Assembly: GCA_010093685.1 (NCBI GenBank)
Contig: MU006227.1
Span: 932,154 to 996,153 of the forward strand
DNA from: Ophiobolus disseminans
Lineage: Eukaryota > Ascomycota > Dothideomycetes > Pleosporales > Phaeosphaeriaceae
DNA: 64,000 bases
Direction of reading: 5' to 3'
Below the pieces are notes generated by a model. It saw nothing but the letters and a program-made list of their open reading frames with translations, did not search any database and was not told the DNA's origin. Below, piece after piece: positions 35,141 through 46,700 of the stretch. How positions within the stretch are numbered: position 1 is the stretch's first letter; each line of letters begins with the position of its first letter. A program made the translations under genes and the position numbers.

Positions 35141-35277
35141 TGTAACGGTGTGTGGAGAGGGGGAGGACTGCGCTGAATTGACTATCTGAGGTGGGCAGAT
35201 CCGCTTATATACATGACCGTACATGAGCTGTCCCAACTTGTGCTAGAGTAGGTCTGGGCAGAGCCCAACCCGTTACA
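35141..35277 (-). repeat. Solo LTR, family B, inside the GDSGAW pseudogene
   Basis: 137 bp, minus orientation, matching the LTRs of the element at 53469-55773 (shared CTCTGCCCAGACCTACTCTA core). Exact target duplication TGATA at 35136-35140 and 35278-35282. Confidence 0.92.
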
Positions 35278-35626
35278 TGATATACCAGGGTACAATCCAA
35301 GATCAAGAACGTTTCCAAGTCCGCCCCCTCTAGGAATCCAATCCATGATTCCACCTGTGCCGATGTCCAGTGAAAGGCCAGCTGACTTGTCGCTGCTATG
35401 CTCGATTATATCGATCGCATGCTTTGCTGACATTCCCAGGAGCCGTACTTCTCCATCTCCAAACGTAACCTTTACTATACCTCCAAATGTCGCCAAACGA
35501 GAATGACACGGGACTTCATTCCTGTCCACAGGCCAGAATAATATTGGTGCACCACAGCACGTTCCCCATTTGGCCAGATAGAAGTGCTGAGCTACGACTT
35601 CGAATGAGAATTCGGCGGATGTGTCC

Positions 35627-35788
35627 TGTCAGCCTGGCACCTCAGTTCACATGGTACACTGTGGACTGCATCTCCATGTGACTCTTAGTCACTGGCTTAC
35701 TCATCATGTTGTGTATATAATCGCTCTATGTAGCTCTCTCAATACAACAACCTTCTTCTCACTTTTGCCCTGTCTCCTACATCCGACA
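35627..35788 (+). repeat. 5' LTR of the family A Copia element
   Basis: 162 bp, TGTCAGCC..CCGACA, with a TATATAAT box in the middle and a pyrimidine-rich 3' end. Confidence 0.96.
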
Positions 35789-35800
35789 GTTATGAGCCCG
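35789..35800 (+). other. Primer-binding site, half-tRNA initiator Met type
   Basis: GTTATGAGCCCG directly follows the 5' LTR. It is complementary to the anticodon region of eukaryotic initiator tRNA-Met (GGGCTCATAAC), not to a tRNA 3' end. Drosophila copia is known to prime from the cut 5' half of that tRNA. Confidence 0.7.
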
Positions 35801-36021
35801 GTATCCCCGCACTACGCTGCAATACTCAAATAAGATTGTTCACTCTTTCCTATTGCAACACACATTATACACGTTGTCCCTGCAATTATCTGGAACGCCA
35901 TTTTGCGAGCTGGTTATTGCCGCATTACAATATCTTCCTTGAGATCATTTCTCACACCTATCAAGGCTACGCCTTTGATTATTTCTCTGCCGACTAGCAA
36001 GGCAGCTCTTTTCTAGCTATC

Positions 36022-37188
36022 ATGGCATCCTTAAGCATGTTTGATGATCATGTCATCACGCGCGCTTCAATCATTCTTGAGAAACAGAGCAACTGGAAGC
36101 TCTGGTACTCAATGAAGAAGCAGTACGCCACCGTCAAGGGCGTGTGGGAATATTGCGACCCTTCCACAACAAAAGCACCTCCAACAATTGACAATGAGCC
36201 TTCAGATGAAGACTCAGAAGGCAAGTGGAGGAAGTGGGAGATCAAGACAAATGCCCAAAGGGCTACACTCAAGGCTATTGGCGAGGTCAACCTTGAGATC
36301 ATGAGGACAGTGGCTTGCTCAAAGCTACACCTCATCACTGAACTGGACCTAGACGTGCGTCTACGTCTCAAGACCCTCCAGGACCACTTCAAGATCACCA
36401 GTCAACAGCAAGTTCTAGAGCTCTCTATGCTGTACACAAATGTGCAGCTAAAACCAAAGAACCAGAGTACTGACACCTGGTTGAACAAATATTTGCGCAT
36501 TACGTCACTCTGCAAGGCAGAGGACATGGCGGAAATGAAGGGTACCCGCCCACAGTGGACCTTCATTAAAGCTGTCCAAGCGCATGGAGACGCTGACTGG
36601 TCTGGCCAACATTTTGCAGTTATGATTGGCTGTGAGGAGGACACTAAGGATCCTCCAACACTGGAAGGATTGATCAACCGCTATCGCCGGTGGATCTCCA
36701 CAAAACAGCTGCATACCAAGACACTAGGCAGCTTTGCAGTTGCCCAGGACGTCACACCGCCTACACCGCCTTCTCTCGCCGTCGCTGAACCAAGGCCAAA
36801 CAAAGCAAAATGTCCATGTGGCTTTCTACACAACGTCTTGTGGTGCTACACCTTGAACCCGAAATCCAGAGGGCGTCCAGAAGGCTTTAAGCCATGCCAG
36901 ACAGCAATACGCAATTGCCTTGATACCTTCAAAGATCCTGAGGTCTTGAAGAAGACAAGGAAGCTTTACAAGGACAACAACATTCAATGGACATTTGATG
37001 TGTCCAAGGCTTCCGCAGCAGCTGAAAAACAGGCCAAAGGATCAAACCAGCCCCGCTCTCTAAATCAGGAGCGCTGGCCTAACGCAGACCGGATTGATGA
37101 CGCAGACATAGGTGGAGACTACTATGCAAACACTGCGTTTCACACAGCTCAGGTCGCTGCTCCAACTGGCAATACACTCATGGATTGA
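36022..37188 (+). CDS. Gag of the family A Copia element
   Basis: 388 codons from an ATG at 36022 to a TGA just before the protease. The capsid-like region includes KNQSTDTWLNKYLRITSLC. A zinc-knuckle-like CPCGFLHNVLWC (C-x-C-x3-H-x4-C) lies near residue 260; its spacing differs from the usual CCHC. The product would coat element RNA. The same knuckle spacing occurs in the element at 53469. Confidence 0.85.
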   Translation: MASLSMFDDHVITRASIILEKQSNWKLWYSMKKQYATVKGVWEYCDPSTTKAPPTIDNEPSDEDSEGKWRKWEIKTNAQRATLKAIGEVNLEIMRTVACSKLHLITELDLDVRLRLKTLQDHFKITSQQQVLELSMLYTNVQLKPKNQSTDTWLNKYLRITSLCKAEDMAEMKGTRPQWTFIKAVQAHGDADWSGQHFAVMIGCEEDTKDPPTLEGLINRYRRWISTKQLHTKTLGSFAVAQDVTPPTPPSLAVAEPRPNKAKCPCGFLHNVLWCYTLNPKSRGRPEGFKPCQTAIRNCLDTFKDPEVLKKTRKLYKDNNIQWTFDVSKASAAAEKQAKGSNQPRSLNQERWPNADRIDDADIGGDYYANTAFHTAQVAAPTGNTLMD

Positions 37189-40100
37189 TGGATTGTTGAT
37201 CCTGGATCTAATGTTCACATCTGCAACTCAACCTACTTCAATTGGGTTAAGACTGCTGATGCTAAATCTACCGACGTTGTCTTTGCAGGCACTGCCTCAC
37301 ATCAGGTCCTTGCCTGGGGGGAAGTGCTAGTCAACGTCAAACGTGGTGGCGTGAGGAAGGACATACTGCTCACACATGTAGCATATGTGCCAGGATTTCT
37401 TACAAATCTCTTTGCTCTTGGGCGCTGCCGGCGCTCAGGCATCCATTTTGACTCAGGACGCAACATCCTGTACAAGGACAAGGTCTCAAGCATTGTTGCC
37501 AACCTTGCTTATAGTCATGGCCACTGGTTGCTAAACGCTGAGGAGGCTGAGGCCGATTGCCCACCTTGTCACAAGCTTCATAGCATGGCCACAAAGTCTA
37601 GCTAGGAGAAGCCACCTCAAACAGTCACTGCTATGCGAGCACATCAGCTGCTTGGACACCCAAGCTATCAGGCTATTGAGCACCTTCGAGACTCAACTAC
37701 TGGTCTTAACGTAGGCACACATGGCGATGGAAGACAGTGAAATAATGATTGCATCCCTTGCATCCAGGGCAAGATGAAGGAAGACATCAGCCGCCGTCCT
37801 AGAGCTGACAAGGCTTGCCGCCCATTCTACCGCATCATTGTTGATATCATCCAACTCCAGAAGCATGGTGAAGCATGCTACAACAGTGATGTATGGGCAC
37901 TGCATGCAGTATGTGAGTACACAAAGCTCCATGAGATATGTACTCTCAAGGACCGACAGAAGGCTACTGTCGTTCCTGCAATCACACGCCTAGTCAACAA
38001 GATTGAGCGTGTATATGGCTACCAAGTAGCTATAGTCTTCATGGATGGAGACGTTGAATATGGACGAGCTGATGCCAACTTGGGCTCTTCTGCTGAGGAA
38101 GTCCTGACATCAGCTGGCATCAAGGTCGAAGTCAGATCGCCAGACACTCCTGCACAGCTAGGGGGTGCAGAACGAGCTGGAGCTCTCATCGTTACAGTTG
38201 CTAGAGTCCTTCGAATCCATGCTGGTCTACCTAAGACCTTAGCCAATGAGCTAGTCTGCACCGCAGCTAGGCTACTCAACATCACGCCTACAAGGTCCAT
38301 TGACTGGCATACACCACATGAGATGGTCACTGGCGTCCGTCCAGACCTCTCCCGACTCCACGCTATTGGAAGCCGTGGATTTGTGCTGAACAAGCACCTT
38401 CTAAGAGGAGACAAGCTTGAAGATCGCACCTTTGAGGGCTTCCTTCTAGGGTATGATGCCTCAAACATCTATCGAGTATGGCTGCCAGCCACCAATCGTG
38501 TCATCCGCGTACGTGACGTACGTTTCATTGATGAGCTTTACAAGGATAAGCCGTCTACTCTACCTGCAAGTCCTCATGTCATTGAGACTGCACATATCCC
38601 TGAGGAGGAACACTATAGTGATACTATCGTGGTTGCGCAGCCAATGCAACAGCGACAAACTACTACCTCTCCTCCGCTGCAGAAGCAGGTCCAACAACTG
38701 CCTACGCCAATGACTACTGCTCGCAGCACACCTGCTCAGTTTGAGACATATACTCGAAGCCCCTCTCCCAACCCAGTGGAACAACAGCTATTGCAGGAGT
38801 CCTCTGCTTCAAGGACCTCTCAGCATACAACACCTGGGGGGTGGAACTTTGATGATGCCACTGATGAGGACAACACAGTCAGAGTAGCTATACCAACAAG
38901 TGAGCTAAACACGCATCAGCAATACATCCCAGATCGACATCAGAACAACGCTCCGCAACGACAAGATCCAGATCTCTCCTAGGACAACATCATCACTGGC
39001 AGACGCCGCCGCCATGCCCACTTTATTGAGGCTAGTCCTTCAACAAAGTACTATGCATTTGCTGCTACAATTGCACAAGCACATGAGGCTACCACTCTTG
39101 CCTTACAATCCAGGATGAAGCATGATTCTACACGCATCCATTGCGATGACCTGCCCCCTCCACCACGTCACTAGAAGGAGCTCAAGAATCACCTACATGG
39201 GAAGCATTTTGAAGCTGCTGCTCACACTGAGTTCAATAACTGCTGGAACAAGAGCACCTTTGCTAAGCCGGATATCACAGCCTCATACATTGATGATGCT
39301 GTACCTTTGATGTGGGTATTTACCTACAAGTCTGATGAGGATGATTATCTGCTCAAGCACAAGGCCCGCCTTGTTGTCCGTGGAGATCTACAAGAGCAGT
39401 ATGGCAACACATACGCAGCCACTCTTGCTGCACGCCTCTTCCGAGCTCTTATGGCGCTTGCATGTGCGTTCAACCTCAAGGCTATGCAATACGATGTGCC
39501 AAATGCCTTCCTTAATGCTCCTCTGGACCGCACTCTCCATGTGAGAACACCAGATGGCCAGCTCCTTCGACTTCTACGCGCGCTCTACGGCCTCAAAGAA
39601 GCTCCACGCCTGTAGGCTACACACTTCCAGGAGTCACTGCATAGGCTTAGCCTACATCCTGTCCATGGATTTCCATGCCTTTGGATGAATAACAGAGTCA
39701 TCCTCTTTTTCTATGTGGATGATATCATTATCCTCTATCACCCAGACTACCAGGAGGATTTCAACAAGCTTGAACAACAGCTTATCAAGCTCTACAACCT
39801 CCGCCAGATTGGACATGTCAAGTGGTTCCTTGGTATCCGAGTTGAGCGCAACCTTGCTAGCCGCCAGCTCTATCTCATCCAGGACGCATTCATCAACAAG
39901 GTCTGCACTCAGTTTGACCTTATCCGCGCTGATGGAAAATACCCATCTACACCTCTCTCATCCACCTCAAGGATGCTACCCTTTGAAGGCATTTCAGAGC
40001 CTTCAAACACCAAGAATTACCAGCGCCTAGTAGGCAACCTGGCCTACATTGAGGTCATGACACAACCTGACATTGCACACGCTCACTCAATCCTTGCAAG

Positions 40101-40783
40101 GTTTCTTATAAATCCTGGACCAATCCACCTCTCTGAAATCAAGCACGTGTGGCAATACCTGTACGGTACTAGATACCTTGCCATTAGTGCTCGAGGGGGT
40201 GAGCCTACTCAGACCTATGCCACCAAGATTGACTCAACAACTCCAACTCCTACCTTCTTTTGGAGCTGCTGACGCATCATTTGGAGATGATGTTGAGACT
40301 TGTCAATCATCTGCTGGATACATCTTCATGCTCTATGGCATGCCTATTGACTGGAAAGCCACTGTGCTGCGATCCGTCACGCAATCTACCACTGAGGCAG
40401 AGCTATATGCACTCTCTGCTGCTGGTGTTGAGTCTCAATACTGGGACCGCTTTTGCCGCAATATTGGCTTCATACTTCACACCAAGAAGGCTCTCTGGTG
40501 TGACAATGCTCAGACTGTACGCCTTGTTGAAGGCAATGCTGATCGCATCCAAACCAAGCTTCGCCATGTTGATATCCATCAAATGTGGCTTCGCCAGGAA
40601 GTAGACGCTGGAAGAATCACTGTGGAGTGGAAGCCCACTGCTGACATGCCTGCTGATGGCTTCACAAAGCTGCTTCCTCAACAGAAGCATGAGAACTTCA
40701 TACGCCAGCTTGGCTTGAAGGACATCTATCATCTTATTGTCAAGAACTCTCCTCATCCCATACCCCTTGGTCAGTTGGACTAG
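37189..40783 (+). pseudogene. Pol of the family A Copia element, with stops and a frameshift
   Basis: In order: protease WIVDPGSNVHIC (DPG instead of DSG/DTG), LLGHPSYQAI and CIPCIQGK of the integrase zinc finger, integrase core (IIVDII, QLGGAERAG), an IN-RT linker rich in Gln/Pro, reverse transcriptase (KHKARLVVRGD, FLNAPLDRTL, YGLKEAPRL, FFYVDDIIIL) and RNase H (TEAELYALSA, LWCDNAQTV, MPADGFTKL). Stops follow TKSS, GDGRQ, DPDLS, PPPRH and KEAPRL; in the last the family has Trp, so TGG became TAG. A one-base frameshift lies near 40255, before the GAADASFGDD block. Confidence 0.93.
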
Positions 40784-40867
40784 CTGTGCTATGCTGCACG
40801 CATTTTGCTCTCTTTACACTTTTGCTGTTTGTGAGGTTTCCATCCAACATGGATACCTCAGGGGGTG

Positions 40868-41029
40868 TGTCAGCCTGGCACCTCAGTTCACATGGTACAC
40901 TGTGGACTGCATCTCCACGTGACTCTTAGTCACTGGCTTACTCATCATGTTGTGTATATAATCGCTCTATGTAGCTCTCTCAATACAACAACCTTCTTCT
41001 CACTTTTGCCCTGTCTCCTACATCCAACA
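40868..41029 (+). repeat. 3' LTR of the family A Copia element
   Basis: 162 bp, preceded by a purine-rich tract (CAGGGGGTG) that fits a polypurine tract. Two differences from the 5' copy. Confidence 0.96.
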
Positions 41030-41747
41030 TGTCCCTTGGTGCCTGCGGTACAACAAGAAAGCCGAGTGCTGGAGTATCACCCTCGCCGTATCGAACTTGC
41101 TCCTGGATATACGGTAACCGAAACAAGTCGCGAACGGACTTTTCGGCTTTTTCTGCACATAAATCGATCAGAGTTGGAAGTGCAGCTTCAAGAGTCTTCC
41201 CGACATGCTCAATGTGTGTGCCGAAGTGATGCAGGTCTTATCCTGCTGCCCGTATGGCATCGATGAGGCGATCCTCTATCAAAGACCGAACGAGGGAGTA
41301 ATTCTTGTTTGCACTCTTGTTACTCACAGACCGGAACATCAAAAGATGGGAACCGGGAAGTTGTCCGATCCCGCCATGTTGATTTAAGTCAGACCGAGCA
41401 GCCTGTGTAGTAGCTGTGCTTTTTGATGACAATTGATATGCCGAATCTTGTAATGTCACTGTATCGGGTTCGTAATTCTTTGGTACTGTGCCGCGTCGTT
41501 TTGAGCCGTCTGTTGGCCCAGCTGCGCAATGATCATTGGTAGGTGAAGTAGATGCATAAGGCTGAACAGAAAGCGGGGCATTACTCATCTTGCCGCTGGA
41601 TGGGTGCGGGTTGCGGGTTGCGGGTTGCAATCCTTCCACCATATAATGCGGCAGGAGATGATGCGGTGCAAAGCAAGGGAATTTTTCTGCCTCTGGCATG
41701 CGCACAGTGTAGGGACTTGACCCAGTCCTATGCGCCTTGAGACACAT

Positions 41748-41989
41748 TTCCGGTGAGGAGTGAAACCTACCTTTTCATGTGTGTGGGCCCAATAGCTGCG
41801 TTGGCTCCAACCACGTCATGGTTTATTGTTCAGCCCGCAAGGCTGAGGCTGAGACTGGGTCTCATTGGCCAGCTTCTGCATCCCTCGAGCGTCCATACAA
41901 CGACAGCAGACCCATAAACAGCAAGAGACGGGCTGAGTGATCTTCCTCTCGCTTTTCTACCCGCAATAATTCTCTGTTCTACATCATCC
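41748..41989. promoter_or_regulatory. Shared upstream region of two divergent broken genes
   Basis: 242 bp between the start of the GDSGAW pseudogene (minus) and the frameshifted gene at 41990 (plus). A small GCGGGTT repeat lies in the pseudogene's first exon at about 41605-41627. No specific element is recognised. Confidence 0.3.
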
Positions 41990-43143
41990 ATGAAGCCATA
42001 CCAGGATCATATTCTTGCACGGATTGACAAACCATCCGACGAGTTCTTCGAAAAGGTATGTCGCGAGGTGTGGTCTTGGCCGAATTGTACTACGTGTGAT
42101 AACAAGGGACATTGTTCGACGGTTGCATGTTGCTGGGAGAGATTGGAGGATGTTCAGCCTTACCTACGATTTTTTGGAGAGTCCAGCTGCGGTAGCATGC
42201 CGTCAAACCTGTTCGAGGTTAATTGGTCAATTCGCAGCGAAGATGATATCTTATCAGTAATCCGTATCATCAGGTACCGACCAGGCTGTGCGCGTCAAAA
42301 GCTGATGGTGGACTACTTCGCCAACTACTGCGTAGTCCCGTCCTACAAAGAACAGGAGCGCGCCTTCGATCTTGCAATGTACATGCTGACAATGATACAT
42401 TGCTCATCAAGATCCGCATACATGCACAGCTTCCACTCATTCCGAGTCTCGATCATGTGGAAAAGCTTAGAGTCGGCCATCGAGTTCGTCAAATCGAGCG
42501 TTCCAATTTGTCTGCAGATAACGAACTATGGCGACCTCTCGGTTGCGCCGGATGTTTCTGCAAGACTTTTGAAAAATGCTACCATGAGACTTCGTGGCAC
42601 CAACGACCTAGATCGACACCTCTTCTATGACTCCGGAAAGAGAACTGTGTTTGTGTTTCATTTGGTTTATTTCCTCAAGGAGAGCCTTAACGCACCACTT
42701 CGCGACAATTCTTCCAATTGGTCAGTTGCCTTATCTCTTCAGCGAACTCGAAGGAGTCGCTGAATTTAACAGTACAATCCTTCCGCGACAGATCATACTC
42801 GAAACTCTCCGATCACTGCAGTTGCTGTTTCCAGGGACCGACATGCTTAGTCGCGACATTCTCATGAGGGAAGGGTTCGACCCAGCATGTATGGTGTTCG
42901 GTATGGCGATTCCGTATAGCGATGGCTACGATACGCAGTTCACGTACTGGGGAGCGCGCATGCGTGTGATAGCGGAGGTCGTCAAGGCAGGTAGACCAGA
43001 GCCGGTAACCCTCGTGGCTAGGGAGTCGATCCCTGGTGGAGTTGGTCAAATTAGCGATTGCAGCATTTACGGCGATCACAACTGTCGCAGCCCTGATTGT
43101 GGGACTACCCTTTCTGTGGAAACAGTGGGGCGAGGGATCTTGA
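41990..43143 (+). pseudogene. Frameshifted fungal membrane-anchored protein of unknown function
   Basis: ATG at 41990. The first frame runs to about 42720 with KPSDEFFEKVCREVWSWPNC, GHCSTVACCWERLEDVQPYL, NWSIRSEDDIL and TVFVFHLVYFLKESL. The protein then continues in another frame from about 42740 with STILPRQIILETLRSLQLLF and YWGARMRVIAEVVKAGR. A third frame from about 43012 gives LVELVKLAIAAFTAITTVAA, a membrane helix, and WKQWGEGS before a stop at 43141. This is the full order of a common dothideomycete family with one C-terminal helix. The intervals at the frame changes are too short for introns (about 20 nt), so two indels are likely. Confidence 0.6.
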
Positions 43144-43548
43144 TCGATTAGTTCTTTTCGAACCTATCATGTAGTCAGTAGTAGCGGCAGAACATATCGC
43201 GGGTGTGATGGGACGAGGATGCGATGTTGACGCGTCTGTTCGCGCTCAAGATCCTTAGTCAGCTCTCATCCTGCTTGCCTCAAGGCCTTACGCGATGCCT
43301 CCTTCCCATGAAAACCATGATTACGCAGCACGTCTTATTGGGCGCATCATGCAAAGTCATATCTCAAGCTCCGTACACACATACCTCACAGCCTGGCTGC
43401 AAAATGGTCAGAAAGAAACTGCCGTAGCCTTACGGTGCTCCACGCCGCTGCGAGCTCTGGGCGCCCGTCCTATCTCCTTGGGATGTGGTGTTCAAACGAC
43501 TCTAGAACATCTCGGCCTACTCCCTAGCCGGAAATGATCATGGCCATG
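43144..43548. other. Flank left of the family C Copia element
   Basis: No gene seen; two overlapping plus frames of 67 and 80 codons lack features. Before the insertion this sequence joined 48737 onward, so it is part of the ancestral upstream region of the siderophore transporter. Confidence 0.4.
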
Positions 43549-43680
43549 TGATGATCTGAGAGGGAAAGTGGGCGAACTGAGTGATAGATTGTGAGGCTAC
43601 GAGGCTCAAAGGGAAGAGCAGAATGACGCTAGTCCAACCTGAGTGGAGCTAAGCCCTCACTGGCTTGGCACCTGCGAACA
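43549..43680 (-). repeat. 3' LTR of the family C Copia element
   Basis: 132 bp, reading TGTTCGCAGGTGCC..GATCATCA on the minus strand. Confidence 0.95.
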
Positions 43681-43792
43681 CACCCCCTCTGCGATGAATG
43701 ATGAGCCTTAGTGACTGAAATGGAGAGAGGCTATGATACATGATAGGGTAAGCACCCTCGGAGTAGCACCCTCCAAAATAGCACCCCCTAAT

Positions 43793-46700
43793 TCAGCCTG
43801 TAGCTGTGGTTAGGTAAGGCCTACGCAGGCCAACCTGTTGGAGAAAGCGCTGGTGATTAACCTCATCCAGCGGCTTTGTGAGACCATCTGCAGCCATGTC
43901 CTTGGTACCCACATGCTCAAGCACTAGGCACCCATCTTTGACCTGATCCTTGATGTAGTGGTAGTAAATATCAACGTGTTTGGTGCGCTCATGGTGGCCC
44001 TCACTTGCTACAAGCTGGATAGAGGGCTGGTTGTCGCCATAAAGCTTGATAGGACGAACGTCGTTGCCATGGTATCCAACCTGCTTCAGCAGGCAAGCAA
44101 GCCAGGTGGCTTCTTTGGCAGCATAGGTAAGGCCAACATACTCTGCTTCAGTTGTAGAGGTTGTAACAAGCTTCTGCTTGCTTGATCTGTGACATATTGT
44201 GCCACCAGCAAACTTGAAGAGGTAGCCAGAAGTGGATTTGCGATCCTCCCCATCTGCAAATGAGGCGTCGCTATAGGCGTGCAGGCCAAAGCTTGTGGCC
44301 TTTGAGTACACGTCTACGGTAGTAGAGGAGTGAGCGGTAAAGCTCATAACAAGGTCTTTAGTGCTGTACAGATAGTCTAGCACTTGGATAGCGTACTGGT
44401 AGTGGAGCTCTGTTGGATTGCTCATGGCTCGAGCAAGCCAGCCGACAGCAAAGGCAATATCTGTCCGCAGCTGAGACGCTGGATACAAAAGCTTGCCAAT
44501 CAATGATTGGTAACGCGTCGTGAGCTGGGCTGGAGCTACATCATCCTTTGCACGGAGAGGCAGCTTAAGAGCCTTTGGATCAAGTGGGTGGAAGCGGCAA
44601 GGAGCGCTGGTACGCTTGAAATCTGCGCCAAGCTTTTCAATGTAGGCTTCCATGGAGAGCTCCATGGTGCCCTGTTGTCGATTGCGACAGATCTTGATAC
44701 CCAGGTAGTGAGAGATTGGTCCAAGGTCATGACACTTGAACTTGGAGAAGACCTGCTCCTTGAGCGCGGCCATCTCTTTGCACGTACGCCTGATGAAGAT
44801 GAGGTCATCGACATAGGCCAGGATAATGAGGCCGTCAGAGTTGACAAAAACGCATGGATCAGCCTCAATTGGGTGGTATCCAATTAATGCTAGGTAGCGA
44901 GCTAGCTCCTGGTACCAGAGTCGAGGTGAACAACGTAGGCCGTAGAGAGCCTTGTTGACTTTAACAATGCGACCGTCTGGGAGGCGGATCCAGATGTGCT
45001 CGTCGTTGTCAAGGCGTCCATTGAGGAAGGCGGTGACTACGTCACCTGCGTCGCACTCTAGATTGAGAACAGCTACAAGGGCGAGGACGACTTTAAGTGT
45101 AGTAGAGCGTGCGACTGCTGCATATGTTTCGCGCCAGAACTCAGAGTTTTGGCGGTTGCCGCAGACAACAAGGCGTGCCTTCAGGCGGATGAGCTTGCCT
45201 GTCTCATCAAATTTGTACTTGTACACCCACTTGGTGGGCAGGGCAAATGTGCCCTCAGGCCGAGAGATTGACAGCGACCACGTGCCGTTGTCCTCGTGGG
45301 CCTTGTACTCCTCGCCTTCTGCAGTCATCCAGCCAGTTGCAAACACATGCTGCATGGCTTGTTTGTGTGACGTAGGCTCGGGTGGGAGATCGGCGCTGGT
45401 GCTGTTGTAGATAGATGGAGCTTCAGCAATTGCTGAAGCAAAACAACGAGCCAGCACCTTTGGAGTGAGGTTGTATAAGATAGAGACTGCTGCGGCCTTT
45501 GCCGTAGGGCGACGGGCTCGTTTCGTGTCAACGATGAGGCGGCTGTCAAGGGTGGCAGAGATATCGAGATGGCGCGGAGCCTCATGTGGCTTCATAGGGA
45601 AGCCCTCAAAGTGGTGGCCTTGGCCAAGCTCAGGCAGCTGGATCTCATCCAATTGTTGGAGCAGTGTGTCCTCATCCTCACCCCCGGATTGTAGGACTTG
45701 GGAGTTGAGCTCTAGTGGAGTCTCTGACAGGGAAGAGGGAGGCAGAGACGGCTGTGAAGTTGTTGTAGTCAAAGTTGGTGGAGGAGACAAGGACGGGGAG
45801 GACGGCGGAGTATTCATGTCAGCGTTGTCCTGGGAAATGATAGGGTGCAGCGGAGCGTTTGCAAACTTAACGCTGCTCGTTCGGATGACTTTGTTAGAGG
45901 CTGGATCCCACATAAGATAGATCCGGGAGCCCTCGCGGCCGACAAAATAGGCCTTAAACGCGCGCGCAGAGAACTTGTCACCTTGTACGCGGCGTTGCTC
46001 AGGGATATGGACAAAGCCAAGCTCGCCATACTTGCGTATAGAGTGTAGATTAGGGACTGGATTAGGCGTGCCCATGTACTCCATCAACAACTGTCGAGGA
46101 GTCTTTCCACCTGGCACTGCAGTGGTGGGATAGTGATTGATAAGCTCAGCAGCATAACGGGCCGTAAACGGCCACAGGTTCTTAGGGACGTGAGGCGCGC
46201 CGATCTGCATGAGTCGGACGCGCGCCTCGTAGATTCGATTGCTTGACTCTGCAACACCGTTCTGGTGAGCTGTATATGGCGTAGATGGCTCAAAGACTGT
46301 GCCAGCAGAGGACAGCTCTGCTTTGGTCTTGTGGTTGATAAGGACGTTGTCATTGTCTAGGTGGACAATTGCAACGTTGACTTTATGCTGAGTCTTGATC
46401 ATGCGCAGAAAGCGCAGAAGTGACGTTGTACAGTCAGACTTGGACTCTACTGTATCAATCCAACGGAATCGAGTGTAGTCGTCTGTGTAGATGATCCAAT
46501 AGCGTTCCTTCCTGTCGCCAGAGTTGGCCATAGGGCCAACAATATCAACGTGCACGCGCTGAAAGGCGTGGGTTGCTCGGTTGGGTGGGACGCGTGAGAT
46601 CTGCTTCTGGGAGTTGCCAAGCAGGCAAACTTCACATGAGAAGTTGTCACGGGATGAGATTTCAAGGCCTGTTGTGGTTGCTACCAGCTTCTTAAGCAAC

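Larger units (their letters stand above)
35627..41029 (+). mobile_element. Full-length Copia (Ty1-type) LTR retrotransposon, family A, defective
   Basis: 5,403 bp bounded by two 162-bp LTRs and an exact target duplication TGTCC (35622-35626 and 41030-41034). Gag, protease, integrase, reverse transcriptase and RNase H follow in Copia order. The LTRs differ at only two sites, both CpG/TpG-type transitions (CATGTG/CACGTG; CCGACA/CCAACA), so insertion is recent. The coding part has six stops and a frameshift. It interrupts a host gene read on the opposite strand. Confidence 0.97.
34049..41747 (-). pseudogene. Fungal trypsin-fold-like (GDSGAW) gene split by a Copia element and a solo LTR
   Basis: One ancestral minus-strand gene is spread over three blocks. 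Block 1 (41747-41030) ends with RDLFRLPYIQEQVRYGEGD and FLVVPQAPRD. Block 2 (35626-35278) resumes in frame after the Copia insertion with TSAEFSFEVVAQHFYLAKW, then ATFGGIVKVTFGDGEVRLLG. Block 3 (35140-34049), past a family B solo LTR, has ILGASGGTR, a stop, IFVDAYLLQIKDES, a likely intron, then GDSGAWVVHYAAPELYGHVV. GDSGxW followed by YGHVVA is the hallmark of an uncharacterised dothideomycete family with a serine-protease-like core. Extra lesions: a TAA after RAAG at 41238 and a TAA after GASGGTR. Nothing indicates function. Confidence 0.8.

Noticed and set aside
36022..40783. Idea that the stops of the family A element are recoded sense codons
   Set aside because: Family C and all host genes use normal stops, and several stops replace expected Trp codons by one transition; decay is simpler. 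Only the Gag border stop is kept as a question.
43224..43537. Two overlapping plus frames left of the family C element
   Set aside because: Short, no motifs and no plausible splice partners; treated as chance.
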